64,000 nt of DNA from an uncultured Pelagibacteraceae bacterium (GCA_902595535.1 CACJQI010000001.1:124001-188000), one strand, 5' to 3'; counted from the stretch's first letter, positions 16,839 to 29,488 are shown. The notes: generated by a model from the sequence alone, not told the origin. Program-made: numbers and translations.

Positions 16839-18842
16839 TTAAAGTTTAATTCCAAGAGCAGTAATATCATCTCTAAGTTTAAAACCTTTTTCAGTTAAAA
16901 TTTTTGTTGCATGACTTATAATTGTTTCAGGAGAAGTAGTATTTAATTTTTTTATTTCACTTTCAAGACCAGCTACTTCGAGTTCTTTTCCTTCATCAAC
17001 ATACCCTTCTGTCACTCCATCGGTGTAGATTAAAATAGTTTTATCTGAGATATCCATTGTAGTAGTTTTAAAAAAACTCTCATCTTTAACAGGCATCAAT
17101 CCCATTGGAGGTAGAGTTGATTTTACATATTCGAAATTAAAGTTTGGATCTAACACCATCATCGGTTCGTGACCCATATTAATAAACTCCATCTCTTTTT
17201 TTTCTAAATTTATTTTCCCTAAAATAACTGTTATAAACATTGCTTGATAAGAAGCATCTTTAACTTGATTGTTCATATACAAAGCTGTTTTTGCAACAGA
17301 CGACTCCATTTTTGCAAGGGATCTGAATACGGCTGCAGCATTTGCCATTAATATTCCAGCTTTAACACCTTTCCCTGTTACGTCTCCAAGTATAAAATAA
17401 ATCTCATTATCACTGACTTGATAATAATCATAATAATCTCCTGATACATCTTTTGCAGGTGTGTTTTGTGCAAATATATATTTCTCAATTTTTTTATTAT
17501 TTGGGAATAATTTCTTTTGAACCTCTCCAGCTATCTCTCGCTCTTTTTTCAAAATCGATTGCTTTTTGTCATTTTCAATAGCAATAGAATTTTCTTCTAA
17601 ATATCTAAAATATAATGAAGTCATAAATGCTAATGTTCCAGCAATACTTGAAAATAAAAAATCTAAATAAAAATTAAATTGATAAATAATTATACTGGAT
17701 AAATTAATTACAAAAATTGAACCTACAAAAAAAATAATACTAAATTTTGGCTTAATTATCATTGGGATAAAAATTAAGAAAATTAATAATAATAAAAAGA
17801 TAATATTTTCTGCTGATTGAGTATAAATATTTCTAATGATGCTCTCATTCTTTAAAATATTATCAATAATGTGAGCATGAATTTCAACTCCAGGAACATA
17901 ATTTCCATTGGAGATTTTAACAATATCAAAAAGTGCTTGAGCAGAAGAACCTATAAGAATTATATTATTTTCAATTCTTTTTTGGTCAAAATCATTATTT
18001 ATTACATCAACAGCAGAGACATAATTATCTTTAGAAAATTTCTTAAACTTAACGTTAATTACTGCATTTTGATCGCTCGGAATTGTATTTTTTCTAGTCT
18101 TAATTAATTCAATTCCATTTTTATTGCTTTTAACTAACAAGTTTTTTTGACCCGTCGCCACTCTAACCGTTTCAAGTGCTAGAGAAGGCCATATTCTGTT
18201 ATCTATATTGTAGAGAACAGGGACATTTCGAATTACACCATCGATACTAGGTATTAATGAAATTGAACCGATACCAGTTGCAGCTCTGCTTATTTCTTCA
18301 AGAGAAATTATTTTATTTTTAAATTTATATATAAAATTTTTTGGGTTTTCTCCTTTAGCTATTATTCTAGCTTTAGGTTTAGAGTCATTTTTAACAAAAT
18401 TATCATTAGGTTCTCCCAATATAGGTAAAATTATTTTTGAATTTTTTATACTTTCTACAAAGATTTTATTCGTGTCTGATACTTCTACATCTATTAATTT
18501 ATTGCTCTCTTTTTGAAGTTGTAATAATAAATCTTTTGGATTTTGCTTATCATCTTCACTAAATACTATATCAAATGCAATAGCTTTAGGATTGTGTTGA
18601 TTTAAGTTTTTTAAAATTTTTGAATATACGTCTCTTCGCCAAGGAAATTGGCCAACCTTAGCTATACTTTTTTCATCAATATCAACAATAGTAATGTTTT
18701 TTACTTCACCTCTATTAAATATTTTTTGATAAAAATCATAATTAATAAATGAAATTTTTTGAATAATAGGAGGATTAATAAATTTTATTATTATCAAAAA
18801 TAAAAAAACACCAGCTAAATAAATATATTTTTTATCAATCAT
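16839..18842 (-). CDS. CHASE2-domain sensor with SpoIIE-type PP2C phosphatase
   Basis: A protein of 667 residues. A membrane helix at about 7-24 leads into an extracytoplasmic CHASE2 domain (about 28-335; VDIDEKSIAKVGQFPWRRDVYSKIL and AIAFDIVFSE are typical). Three further membrane helices lie at about 346-362, 368-388 and 391-411. After a short helix, a cytoplasmic SpoIIE/RsbU phosphatase spans about 435-667. Metal-binding motifs are SGDYYD (467-472), GDVTGKG (486-492), YTDGVTEG and the final RDDITALGIKL. The family dephosphorylates STAS antagonists. It overlaps the prepilin peptidase stop by four bases, tying this sensor to pilus biogenesis. The substrate may be the STAS protein at the window start (inference). 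Confidence 0.88.
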   Translation of the reverse strand: MIDKKYIYLAGVFLFLIIIKFINPPIIQKISFINYDFYQKIFNRGEVKNITIVDIDEKSIAKVGQFPWRRDVYSKILKNLNQHNPKAIAFDIVFSEDDKQNPKDLLLQLQKESNKLIDVEVSDTNKIFVESIKNSKIILPILGEPNDNFVKNDSKPKARIIAKGENPKNFIYKFKNKIISLEEISRAATGIGSISLIPSIDGVIRNVPVLYNIDNRIWPSLALETVRVATGQKNLLVKSNKNGIELIKTRKNTIPSDQNAVINVKFKKFSKDNYVSAVDVINNDFDQKRIENNIILIGSSAQALFDIVKISNGNYVPGVEIHAHIIDNILKNESIIRNIYTQSAENIIFLLLLIFLIFIPMIIKPKFSIIFFVGSIFVINLSSIIIYQFNFYLDFLFSSIAGTLAFMTSLYFRYLEENSIAIENDKKQSILKKEREIAGEVQKKLFPNNKKIEKYIFAQNTPAKDVSGDYYDYYQVSDNEIYFILGDVTGKGVKAGILMANAAAVFRSLAKMESSVAKTALYMNNQVKDASYQAMFITVILGKINLEKKEMEFINMGHEPMMVLDPNFNFEYVKSTLPPMGLMPVKDESFFKTTTMDISDKTILIYTDGVTEGYVDEGKELEVAGLESEIKKLNTTSPETIISHATKILTEKGFKLRDDITALGIKL

Positions 18843-19603
18843 CCAAATAATAAATTTTTATATTGTTCTATAAAGATTATATACAAAATGCATCCTATAA
18901 TAATAAAAGGGCCAAATGGAATTTCTGATGAAAACTTTTTACTTTTATTTATTAAACTGGGCAAAACAGTAATCAATGCTACGATTGAAGAGCTAAATAT
19001 TACAAATGGTATCGCAATCCAGCCAAACCAAAAACCTATTGCAGATAATAATTTAGCATCTCCTAATCCCATTCCCTCTTTGTTTCTTAAAACTTTATAT
19101 ATAAAGATAATTGCCCAAATAATTCCATATCCAAATACTCCACCAATTAGAGAGTTGATATAATTTGGAAATAATTCATTTAAATTTGGATCAAAAGATT
19201 TTACAAAACCCAAAATCATTAAAGGAAAAGTAAGGCCATTTGGAATTATATAATATTTTAAATCAATAAAAAAAATTATAATAAATGTTAAGGCTAAGAT
19301 TATAAACAACAGCGTTGTAATCGTTATTCCATAAAAAAAGTAAGCTGCAACAAAAGAAAAAACACTTAAAAGTTCAACAAGTAGATATTGTATTGATATT
19401 TGCTTTTTACATTTCCTGCATTTTCCTTGAATAAACAAATAAGAAAGAATTGGTATATTATCATACCAAGAAATTTGTATTTTACATTTAGGACAGTATG
19501 ATCTACCAGAAACTACCCCCTTTTCCTGAGGAAGTCTATAAATACAAACATTAGCAAAACTTCCCCAAAGTCCTCCCATTACAATGATGAAAATAAAATC
19601 CAC
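18839..19603 (-). CDS. pilD: Prepilin peptidase / N-methyltransferase (A24 family)
   Basis: A protein of 254 residues with about eight membrane helices. The N-terminal methyltransferase-associated zinc site has paired cysteines (YCPKC and GKCRKCKK). The two catalytic aspartates are visible in IDLKYYIIPNG and in the family signature GMGLGDAKLL. The enzyme cleaves the leader of the prepilins encoded at 9027-11872 and methylates the new N-terminal residue. It is transcribed away from the GAF-phosphatase gene and is coupled by ATGA overlap to the CHASE2-phosphatase downstream. Confidence 0.93.
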   Translation of the reverse strand: MDFIFIIVMGGLWGSFANVCIYRLPQEKGVVSGRSYCPKCKIQISWYDNIPILSYLFIQGKCRKCKKQISIQYLLVELLSVFSFVAAYFFYGITITTLLFIILALTFIIIFFIDLKYYIIPNGLTFPLMILGFVKSFDPNLNELFPNYINSLIGGVFGYGIIWAIIFIYKVLRNKEGMGLGDAKLLSAIGFWFGWIAIPFVIFSSSIVALITVLPSLINKSKKFSSEIPFGPFIIIGCILYIIFIEQYKNLLFG

Positions 19604-19779
19604 TGAAGAAATAATATAAATTATATTTTAAATTGGCCCGCTATTTCAATGAAACCGTTAAATAACATTTGCACCACAACTACTGCATCATGTAAATGAA
19701 GGTACAAATTTGGCGTATATAATATGATTTCCATATTTGATAAATTTATCAAAAACAGGTTAAAATACTAGCTAATAAA
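19604..19779. promoter_or_regulatory. Divergent intergenic region with a 16-bp perfect palindrome
   Basis: A 176-base gap separates the divergent prepilin peptidase and GAF-phosphatase genes, long for this genome. It contains the perfect palindrome TTGATAAATTTATCAA at 19737-19752, 27 bases before the phosphatase ATG. It is followed by GGTTAAAATACT, which could serve as a -10 region. The palindrome could be an operator or part of a promoter; AT-richness makes chance possible. No RNA gene was recognised here. Confidence 0.4.
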
Positions 19780-21069
19780 ATGCTCTTTTTTAAAACAAAA
19801 AAACCCATTCTTAATGAAACAAGAAATGAAGCTCAAGATAACGTTGACTTACAAATTATAAATAAGATGAATCAAGAGTTTGCAATTTCTCTTGATTTAA
19901 AAGAAACTTTAAATACAGCTCTTAAAATAATTATTACAAGATTAAATGCACAAGCTGCAAATGTTTTTTTAATAAATAATAAAACAAAAAAATTTGAATG
20001 TATTGCATCTCTTAATCAAGAACACTTAGATGAATATCAGCTTGATTTAAAGGATGGTGTCATGGGTAGAGCAGTTGACCAAAGAAAATGTATCCGTGTT
20101 GGAAATGTAAGAAAAGATGTTAGAGAAATAGCTGAATTTTATTTTGATTTAGATAATAAAACAAATTTTACAACTTATTCAGTTCTATGTTCACCACTAA
20201 TAGCTGCCAATGATTGTATCGGTGTTATTCATTGTTTAAATAAAAAAACAGATGAAAAATTATTTATCGAAGATGATCGAAAACTTTTAGAATTACTATC
20301 CACTCCTGCAGCACTTGCTATTCGAAATGCAAAAATGGCTCAGGAAATGGTTGAACAAAATAAAATACAAAAAGAAGTTGAAATTGTTGGTGAAATCCAA
20401 AAATCTCTTTTATCTTCAAACAAAAAAGAACCTTTTCCGTTAGCAGGGATTAATATTCCTGCAAAAGTTGTGTCAGGAGATTTTTATAATTTTAATGACC
20501 TAGGTGAGGGAAAATATGGATTTGGTGTAGCTGATGTATCTGGTAAAGGAATAAAGTCCTCGTTGTTAATGTCAAAAGCTTCAAGTTTATATAGCTGCTT
20601 AAGTAAAACAAATTTTTCACCAGGCAATTTGCTCACTCAATTAAATAATGAAATATGTGAAACAATTTCAAGAGGTATGTTTGTAACTATGCTAATTGGT
20701 ATTTATGATAGTAATTCGAATGAACTGTTGTTATCTAATGCTGGTCATGAACCACCAATTATCATGAATGAAGATAATAATTTTTCAAATTTTGAAGAAG
20801 CTGGACCTCCTCTAGGAATTATAGAAAAAACAGAATACAAAGAATATAAGATAAGTTTTAAAAAAAGCTCAATGTATATTTTTACCGATGGTATCACTGA
20901 GATAAAAAATCCTGAAGGAAATGAATTAGGATCAAAAGGATTTCAAAACTATATTACTAAATTTAGAGACAAACCAAATAATGAAAGATTGAAATTAATT
21001 ATTGATAATGTTTTAGGTTCTAAATATATCCAGAAAGATGATTTAACAATCGTTGTCCTAGACTCTTAA
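19780..21069 (+). CDS. GAF-domain SpoIIE-type PP2C phosphatase
   Basis: A cytoplasmic protein of 429 residues without membrane segments. An N-terminal GAF domain spans about 35-190 (LKETLNTALKIIITRLNAQAANVFLINNK, then DGVMGRAV and GVIHCLNKK). A short helical linker leads to the SpoIIE phosphatase at about 205-429. Metal-site motifs are VSGDFYNF, GVADVSGKGIKSSLLMS, FTDGITEIKNPEG and QKDDLTIVVL. This is the RsbU-like architecture that turns on partner switching when a small ligand or stress is sensed. It is divergent from the prepilin peptidase unit and convergent with the dadA-like gene. Ligand unknown. Confidence 0.88.
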   Translation: MLFFKTKKPILNETRNEAQDNVDLQIINKMNQEFAISLDLKETLNTALKIIITRLNAQAANVFLINNKTKKFECIASLNQEHLDEYQLDLKDGVMGRAVDQRKCIRVGNVRKDVREIAEFYFDLDNKTNFTTYSVLCSPLIAANDCIGVIHCLNKKTDEKLFIEDDRKLLELLSTPAALAIRNAKMAQEMVEQNKIQKEVEIVGEIQKSLLSSNKKEPFPLAGINIPAKVVSGDFYNFNDLGEGKYGFGVADVSGKGIKSSLLMSKASSLYSCLSKTNFSPGNLLTQLNNEICETISRGMFVTMLIGIYDSNSNELLLSNAGHEPPIIMNEDNNFSNFEEAGPPLGIIEKTEYKEYKISFKKSSMYIFTDGITEIKNPEGNELGSKGFQNYITKFRDKPNNERLKLIIDNVLGSKYIQKDDLTIVVLDS

Positions 21070-21073
21070 TAGT

Positions 21074-22315
21074 TTAAGAGAATCTTAACGAACTATAAGG
21101 CTTAAGATCTAAATTCGTATTTTCATTTGCTATCATTCCAGAGACGATTTTTCCAGAGATAGGTCCCAAAGTCCAACCAAGATGATGATGTCCAAAGCAA
21201 TAAAAAATATTTTTATAGTTTTTTGAAGGTCCCATTACTGGTAGAAAGTCTGGTAATGATGGTCTAAAACCTAGCCACTCATCTTCATGGTCTGGTAGAT
21301 CACCTAACATATACTTAGCATTATCAATCAAATTTTTTATTCTAGATTTTGATAATGGATTTTCTAAACCACCAAATTCAACTGTACCAACAACTCTTAA
21401 ACCTTGTTCCATAGGTGTAATTCCAAATCCACGGTTAGAAAATATAACTGGTCTTTGTAATAAATGATCACAATTTTTAAAATGAACATGGTAACCTCTT
21501 TCAGTATCAAGAGGTATATTTTCACCAATGTTATCTGTTAGTTTTTTTGAAAAAGCACCACAAGCAATTACGGCTTTATCAAAAATAAAACTTTGATTTT
21601 CAGTTTTAAATACAGGTTTTTCTTCATCAAAATTTATTTCTTGAATATTTACTTTGTTAAATTTTCCTCCTTTTTTTATAAATAGATCAAAAAGTTTTAA
21701 AAGAATTTTTTTAGGATTTCTTGCATGTTTTGCATAAGGATAATAAACACCACCATGATAGATAGGTTTTATATGTGGTTCTAAATCATGAATTTCAGAT
21801 TTATTTACTAGCTGTTGTTTTACTCCTAATTCATCTCTAACTTTAATCTCCAACTCTCTGCTTTTTAAATCTTTATCATTCCAGATATAAAGAATACCTC
21901 TGTTTTCAACTAAACCATCTAATTCAATCTCATCAAATAACTCATCATAAGCTGGTAGTGCTAAATCTAAAATCTGATGCATATTTTTTGCTGTATGCAT
22001 CATATTTTTTTGTGTTGAATTCATAATAAATTTAAAAAACCATGGAATCATTTTTGGTACATAATTCCATTTTAAAGCAAGAGGACCAGTTGAGCTTAAA
22101 AGCATCGCAGGTACATCAGCTAAAACATCGGGTCTATTTAGTGGAACAGAGGCATAAGGTGAAAAATGACCTGCATTTCCATAAGATGCAGCTTGGGCTC
22201 CAGGATTATCCCGATCAAATATTGTTACGTTAAATCCTTTTTTTTGTAAATACAAAGCATTTGATATACCCTGAATTCCAGCACCAATTATTCCTACTTT
22301 GATATTTTTGTCCAC
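21074..22315 (-). CDS. dadA: D-amino acid dehydrogenase-like FAD oxidoreductase
   Basis: A protein of 413 residues from a GTG start at 22315. The N-terminal Rossmann motif GIIGAGIQGISNALYLQKKGFNVTIFDR binds FAD. The DAO fold continues with RGYHVHF and LGFRPSLPDFLPVMG, and ends with FYCFGHHHLGWTLGPISGKIV, the pattern of DadA small subunits. These enzymes deaminate D-amino acids and pass electrons to the respiratory chain. Substrate choice within this family cannot be read from sequence. The gene is isolated, with 58 bases before rodA on the same strand, and converges on the GAF-phosphatase gene. Confidence 0.8.
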   Translation of the reverse strand: MDKNIKVGIIGAGIQGISNALYLQKKGFNVTIFDRDNPGAQAASYGNAGHFSPYASVPLNRPDVLADVPAMLLSSTGPLALKWNYVPKMIPWFFKFIMNSTQKNMMHTAKNMHQILDLALPAYDELFDEIELDGLVENRGILYIWNDKDLKSRELEIKVRDELGVKQQLVNKSEIHDLEPHIKPIYHGGVYYPYAKHARNPKKILLKLFDLFIKKGGKFNKVNIQEINFDEEKPVFKTENQSFIFDKAVIACGAFSKKLTDNIGENIPLDTERGYHVHFKNCDHLLQRPVIFSNRGFGITPMEQGLRVVGTVEFGGLENPLSKSRIKNLIDNAKYMLGDLPDHEDEWLGFRPSLPDFLPVMGPSKNYKNIFYCFGHHHLGWTLGPISGKIVSGMIANENTNLDLKPYSSLRFS

Positions 22316-22373
22316 AAATGATCTTATAATTAAATATCAAAGATTTAATAGTGACATTTTTTACTCAGTTAAA

Positions 22374-23498
22374 TTAGGCAATTACTTGCTTGCTATGAAT
22401 TTTTGCACTGAGAACAATACCAAAACCAATCATAGTTGCTAACATAGAAGAGCCGCCATACGACATAATTGGTAACGGAGATCCAACGATAGGTAATAAA
22501 CCTAATACCATAGATAAGTTAACTGTAATATAAATAAATATTGCAAACGCAAAACCAAAACAAAATAATTTTGCAAAGCTACTTCGGGTAAGTATACCTA
22601 TCCTAATTATTCTCATAATTATAATTGAATATAATAATAAAAGTCCAATTGAACCAATAAAGCCAAATTCTTCTGAGAATAAAGTAAAAATAAAATCAGT
22701 GTGTTTTTCAGGAAGAAAATCTAAGTAGCTTTGAGTACCTTGCAAGTAACCTTTGCCTGAAAAACCTCCAGATCCAATAGCAATTTTTGATTGGATTATT
22801 TGATAACCTGCTCCCAAGGGATCTCTATCAGGGTCTAAAAAGGTTAAAATTCTCAATTTTTGATATGGCTGAAGGTACGAAATAATAAAAGGTAATGAAA
22901 TTAAAAAAGTTATTAATGACACAAAAAAATATTTTATCTTAACTCCCCCAAGCCATAATATAATTAAACCACTACAAGCAATTAATACCGAAGTACCTAA
23001 ATCTGGTTGTGATAAAACTAAAATAATTGGGATTATTATTATAGTAAGGGCAAATGAAATACTGACAAATGTATTTACTTTTTCAATATTTATTCGATGA
23101 TAATATTTAGCTAAACAAAGAATCACTGCTATTTTCATAAGCTCTGATGGTTGTAGTACTAAAAAGTATAAATTTATCCATCTTTGAGATCCAGATACCC
23201 TAATGCCATAAAAAGATACCCAAATTAATAATAAGATTGTAGCAATATATAAAAAATATGAACTTACATGCCAAAGTTTTATATTAAAAAAAGAAATCAC
23301 CAACATCAAAATGAAAAATACAGATAATTTAATTAAATGACTTTTGGTATGAAAAAGTAATTCACCTCCATCAGTAGAATACATAACAAATAAACTAACT
23401 ATTGATAAAATAAGAATACAAAAAATTAAAATATAATCTAAATTTTTCACTTTTTGAAAAAAATTTTGATCTGAATTTAATCGAGTGTGTTGAAACAT
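22374..23498 (-). CDS. rodA: Rod-shape peptidoglycan glycosyltransferase RodA (SEDS family)
   Basis: A polytopic protein of 374 residues with about ten membrane helices. SEDS signatures are present: YGIRVSGSQRWINL, QPSELMKIAVIL, LSQPDLGTSVL, FLPEKHTDFIFTLFSEEFGF and SPLPIMSYGGSSML. RodA polymerises lipid II for lateral wall growth together with PBP2. Its ATG abuts the mrdA stop with no gap (23498/23499). It is last in the mreBCD-mrdA-rodA order, the standard elongasome operon. Confidence 0.94.
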   Translation of the reverse strand: MFQHTRLNSDQNFFQKVKNLDYILIFCILILSIVSLFVMYSTDGGELLFHTKSHLIKLSVFFILMLVISFFNIKLWHVSSYFLYIATILLLIWVSFYGIRVSGSQRWINLYFLVLQPSELMKIAVILCLAKYYHRINIEKVNTFVSISFALTIIIIPIILVLSQPDLGTSVLIACSGLIILWLGGVKIKYFFVSLITFLISLPFIISYLQPYQKLRILTFLDPDRDPLGAGYQIIQSKIAIGSGGFSGKGYLQGTQSYLDFLPEKHTDFIFTLFSEEFGFIGSIGLLLLYSIIIMRIIRIGILTRSSFAKLFCFGFAFAIFIYITVNLSMVLGLLPIVGSPLPIMSYGGSSMLATMIGFGIVLSAKIHSKQVIA

Positions 23499-25403
23499 TT
23501 AAATATCAAACTCTTTGTAGTCTGGAAGTTGTTTTCTATACTGATGTCGATCAACTATTAATTTAAATAATTTAGTGGCCATAGGAGCTGCAGCTGAACT
23601 GCCTGAGCCACCATGTTCTACAATAATACTTAGAGAATATCTTGGATTTTTATAAGGACCAAATGCAACATATAATGCATGATCTCTTTCTTCATAAGGA
23701 ATTTCGATAGTTTTTAAATCAAGTTCTCGCTCTCTTTTGCTAATTCGTTTGACTTGTGCTGTACCTGTTTTACCAGCAAATTGATACTTAGGATCATCTA
23801 TTCTTGATTTATATGAAGTTCCATATAATTCATTGGTAGAACTAAACATTGCTTCTTGAATAATTTTAATATTTTTTGGATCATCATATAGTGGAATATT
23901 AAATTCATTTGAACTAGTGGTTTGCATAGCTTTTTTTACTTGTTCTGATGTTAGCTGATTATCATCAGTCAAAATTTTAGGTTTAATTTTATAACCACCA
24001 TTTGCTATTTGCGCTGTCATCAAACAAAGCTGTATAGGTGTCGTTTGAGTGTACCCTTGACCAATACCTGTAATTAGAGTTTCACCCAATACCCAGCCTT
24101 TACCAAGTTTATTTATTTTCCATTTAGTGTCAGGAAATTGGCCTTCTTTTTCATTTTCAAAATATTCACCTAAAACTTTTTTTCCTAAACCAAATTTTTC
24201 TGCAGTAATTTTTAACTTATCGACACCAAGCTTCCTTGCAATTTCATAAAAATAAGTATCACAAGATTGTTTCATTGCATTATTTAAACTCATCCATCCA
24301 TGTCCTTTTTCTTTCCAGCAATGAAAAGTTTGGCCATGGAGCTCCATTTTTCCTTTACATTGAACTTTAAAATTTGTGTTCATTATTTCATTTTCTAAAG
24401 CTGACAAAGCAACTATGGGCTTTATTGTTGATCCAGGTGAGTAAAGTCCTGAAAGTGTCTTATTTATCAAGGGTTTAAGTGGATTATTTCTAATTAGTTG
24501 CCATTCATCTTGACTGATACCGAATAAAAATGAATTTGGATTATACGAAGGTGATGAATACATCGCAATTACTTCACCTGAGTAAATATCCATGACGCTT
24601 ATAGAGCCAGCCTTACCATTCATCAACTCAGCACATAATTTTTGAACTTCAGTATCAAGTGTAATTCGGATTTTTGATCCTTGTTTGCCTTTTTGATATT
24701 CAAGTTGATTTATTCGTTTACCGTAAGCATTAACTTCATATCTTTGAATATCATTTACACCAATTAAATCATTTTCTAGTGTTTTTTCTAGTCCTAGCTT
24801 ACCAATTTTTATTCCAGGAACAAATTTTTCTTTGATTACAGCATTTTCTAAAATATCTTCTTCGTTTGGTTGGCTAACATAACCTAATACATGTGTGTAG
24901 ATATCATTAAAAGGATAGTCTCTAGAAATTGTCATCACTGGTTTTACACCAACCAATTCATATAAATAATTATTTATTTTTGAGAATTGATCCCAACTTA
25001 AATTTTCAGAAACAATTAAACTTTCCCAAGGTTTCAATTGTTTTTTTTTCTTTTTAATTTTTTCAACTCTCTTATTACTTAAATTTAGAATTACTTTTAA
25101 TCTTGAAATCAAATAATTAAAATTTTCAACTTGTTCTGGAATGACGTGCAATTGGTATACTTTTAAATTACCAGCAATAATGTTACCAAAATAATCAACT
25201 ATATTTCCTCTTGTCGGAGGTAACTTCCATTCTCTTATTCTGTTTTTGTCTGATAAAGTTAAATATTTTTTATTATCATTAATCTGAAGTGAAAATAATC
25301 TTGAAACTAATCCTCCAAAGATAATCAGTTTCGCTGCAACAATAATAAACATTCTTCGATTTATGATATCTGATTTTCTTATACCAAGATTTTTTTTAAT
25401 CAT
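23499..25403 (-). CDS. mrdA: Penicillin-binding protein 2 (elongasome transpeptidase)
   Basis: A protein of 634 residues from ATG at 25403; an in-frame TTG at 25430 is a less likely start. One N-terminal membrane helix is followed by the PBP dimerisation domain (PPTRGNIVDYFG...). The transpeptidase carries STIK (active serine near residue 325), the SCD triad (NAMKQSCDTYFYE) and KTGTAQ. PBP2 cross-links wall made by RodA, and its gene sits between mreD (8-base overlap) and rodA. The lysine-rich insert near 115-125 (EKIKKKKKQLKP) is typical composition for this genome. Confidence 0.94.
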   Translation of the reverse strand: MIKKNLGIRKSDIINRRMFIIVAAKLIIFGGLVSRLFSLQINDNKKYLTLSDKNRIREWKLPPTRGNIVDYFGNIIAGNLKVYQLHVIPEQVENFNYLISRLKVILNLSNKRVEKIKKKKKQLKPWESLIVSENLSWDQFSKINNYLYELVGVKPVMTISRDYPFNDIYTHVLGYVSQPNEEDILENAVIKEKFVPGIKIGKLGLEKTLENDLIGVNDIQRYEVNAYGKRINQLEYQKGKQGSKIRITLDTEVQKLCAELMNGKAGSISVMDIYSGEVIAMYSSPSYNPNSFLFGISQDEWQLIRNNPLKPLINKTLSGLYSPGSTIKPIVALSALENEIMNTNFKVQCKGKMELHGQTFHCWKEKGHGWMSLNNAMKQSCDTYFYEIARKLGVDKLKITAEKFGLGKKVLGEYFENEKEGQFPDTKWKINKLGKGWVLGETLITGIGQGYTQTTPIQLCLMTAQIANGGYKIKPKILTDDNQLTSEQVKKAMQTTSSNEFNIPLYDDPKNIKIIQEAMFSSTNELYGTSYKSRIDDPKYQFAGKTGTAQVKRISKRERELDLKTIEIPYEERDHALYVAFGPYKNPRYSLSIIVEHGGSGSSAAAPMATKLFKLIVDRHQYRKQLPDYKEFDI

Positions 25404-25914
25404 TTTTTTGAAATTTAATTCTATTTTCAATACTGTTAAATATAAATAAAAATAAAGGGTAAAGAATAAATGTAAATCCCGAGTTTATAAAATATTTCAT
25501 ATAATTTACCTCTATAGAAAATATTAAGTCTAAACTCATTACTTGAATAGAATTAATTAGTAAAATAGTGACCAATAAAGATAACCAATCATTAATGAAA
25601 TTTGGAGTGAGAGTAATATTTCTCAAGTAAGCTGTCACTGCACAAATGAGTAAATAACAAAAACTGCTTATCCCTATAGGAATTCCAATGACTACATCAT
25701 TAATTAATCCTGCAATAAATATAGATCCATAACTCAAGTAATATGGGTTTTTCAAAGTCCAGTAAAATATTAATACATAAGCAAAATTGAACGAAAAATA
25801 TTCAATTGCCAAATAATTAAAGTCAATTTCATTTAAAACAGATAAAAATAATATTAATGTTGGAAAATAAAACATTAAAGATTTGAAAAAAGTATTTTTA
25901 TTTAATGAGGACAT
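25396..25914 (-). CDS. mreD: Rod-shape determining protein MreD
   Basis: A protein of 172 residues with five or six hydrophobic helices and little soluble sequence, matching MreD in size and topology (YYLSYGSIFIAGLINDVVIGIPIGISSF is the best-conserved part). It helps hold the MreB-MreC-RodA-PBP2 complex in the inner membrane. It overlaps mreC by one base (25914) and mrdA by 8. The assignment depends strongly on the conserved gene order. Confidence 0.87.
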   Translation of the reverse strand: MSSLNKNTFFKSLMFYFPTLILFLSVLNEIDFNYLAIEYFSFNFAYVLIFYWTLKNPYYLSYGSIFIAGLINDVVIGIPIGISSFCYLLICAVTAYLRNITLTPNFINDWLSLLVTILLINSIQVMSLDLIFSIEVNYMKYFINSGFTFILYPLFLFIFNSIENRIKFQKND

Positions 25915-26771
25915 TAATTTTCACTCTCCATTTCATAAGAAACTATTTTTACATAGTCTAATTGTCTGAAATCTGAAAAAAAATTAATTTCATTTTTATT
26001 ATTTTCTTTAGAGTTATTTATTTTACCAACAGGTAATCCTGATTTGAATAAACCTCCATAGCCAGATGTATAAACAACTAACTCTTTATTGCTCAATTCT
26101 TGATTATATTCTTCTTTTGTAAATTCAATAACACCATAATTCTTTCCGGTTCCTGATAGAACTGCATGAATACCAGCTGGTTCCAATAAAACTGGAATTT
26201 TACTATTTAAGTCTGAAAGGAGTAATGCTCTTGAATTTGTATAATTTACCTCAATTATTTTACCAACTAAATAAATATCATCCACGATAGCCATGCCTAA
26301 CTTTACATTATTTTTGGATCCTTTATTTACAACAATTGATTTTAAATAAGGACTATCTTTATCAACTAAGACTTTTGCATAAATGTCCTGGGACTGAACA
26401 CTTTCATTAATTAATTCCCTAAGTCTATTATTTTCTAAAACTAAAAAATCATTATTTAACTTTTCTTTCTTCAGTTCATTTAAAGTAGTTTCATTTCTTT
26501 TGTAATTATCATAAAGGTTTAAATGATCTTTCAATTGAAGATCCAATTTTTTTATGTAGTTCTCGGGAATAGATACAATAAATGAAGATCGATAAATAAC
26601 TTCATTAATTCCTATCTTTACATATTGAATAGGTTTGAAATTTAAACTTCCTAATATAATTATTATAAGAGATAAAAATATTAATGTTAATAATGAAAAC
26701 TTTTGTTGATAGCTTTTTTTTAAAAAAGCAGATCTAATTGCAATTACGAAATCATCTCTGCTCGAAACCAT
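25914..26771 (-). CDS. mreC: Rod-shape determining protein MreC
   Basis: A protein of 285 residues with one membrane helix at about 23-43, a coiled coil near 75-120 (LKEKLN...LENNRLRELINES) and the MreC beta domain after about 125 (AKVLVDKDSPYLKSIVVNKGSKNNVKLGMAIVDDIYLVGKI is diagnostic). The periplasmic part scaffolds PBP2. The start lies 5 bases after the mreB stop. Normal length. Confidence 0.93.
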   Translation of the reverse strand: MVSSRDDFVIAIRSAFLKKSYQQKFSLLTLIFLSLIIIILGSLNFKPIQYVKIGINEVIYRSSFIVSIPENYIKKLDLQLKDHLNLYDNYKRNETTLNELKKEKLNNDFLVLENNRLRELINESVQSQDIYAKVLVDKDSPYLKSIVVNKGSKNNVKLGMAIVDDIYLVGKIIEVNYTNSRALLLSDLNSKIPVLLEPAGIHAVLSGTGKNYGVIEFTKEEYNQELSNKELVVYTSGYGGLFKSGLPVGKINNSKENNKNEINFFSDFRQLDYVKIVSYEMESEN

Positions 26772-26776
26772 TAATC

Positions 26777-29388
<2,612 letters not shown>

Positions 29389-29488
29389 TGCTTAATTTTT
29401 TGAAAATCTATAATACAATCTATAAGAGAGAATGCAAAATAATTAGTAAAATTAGGATTAAAAATTGCAGATTCTGGTTACCTAAAAT

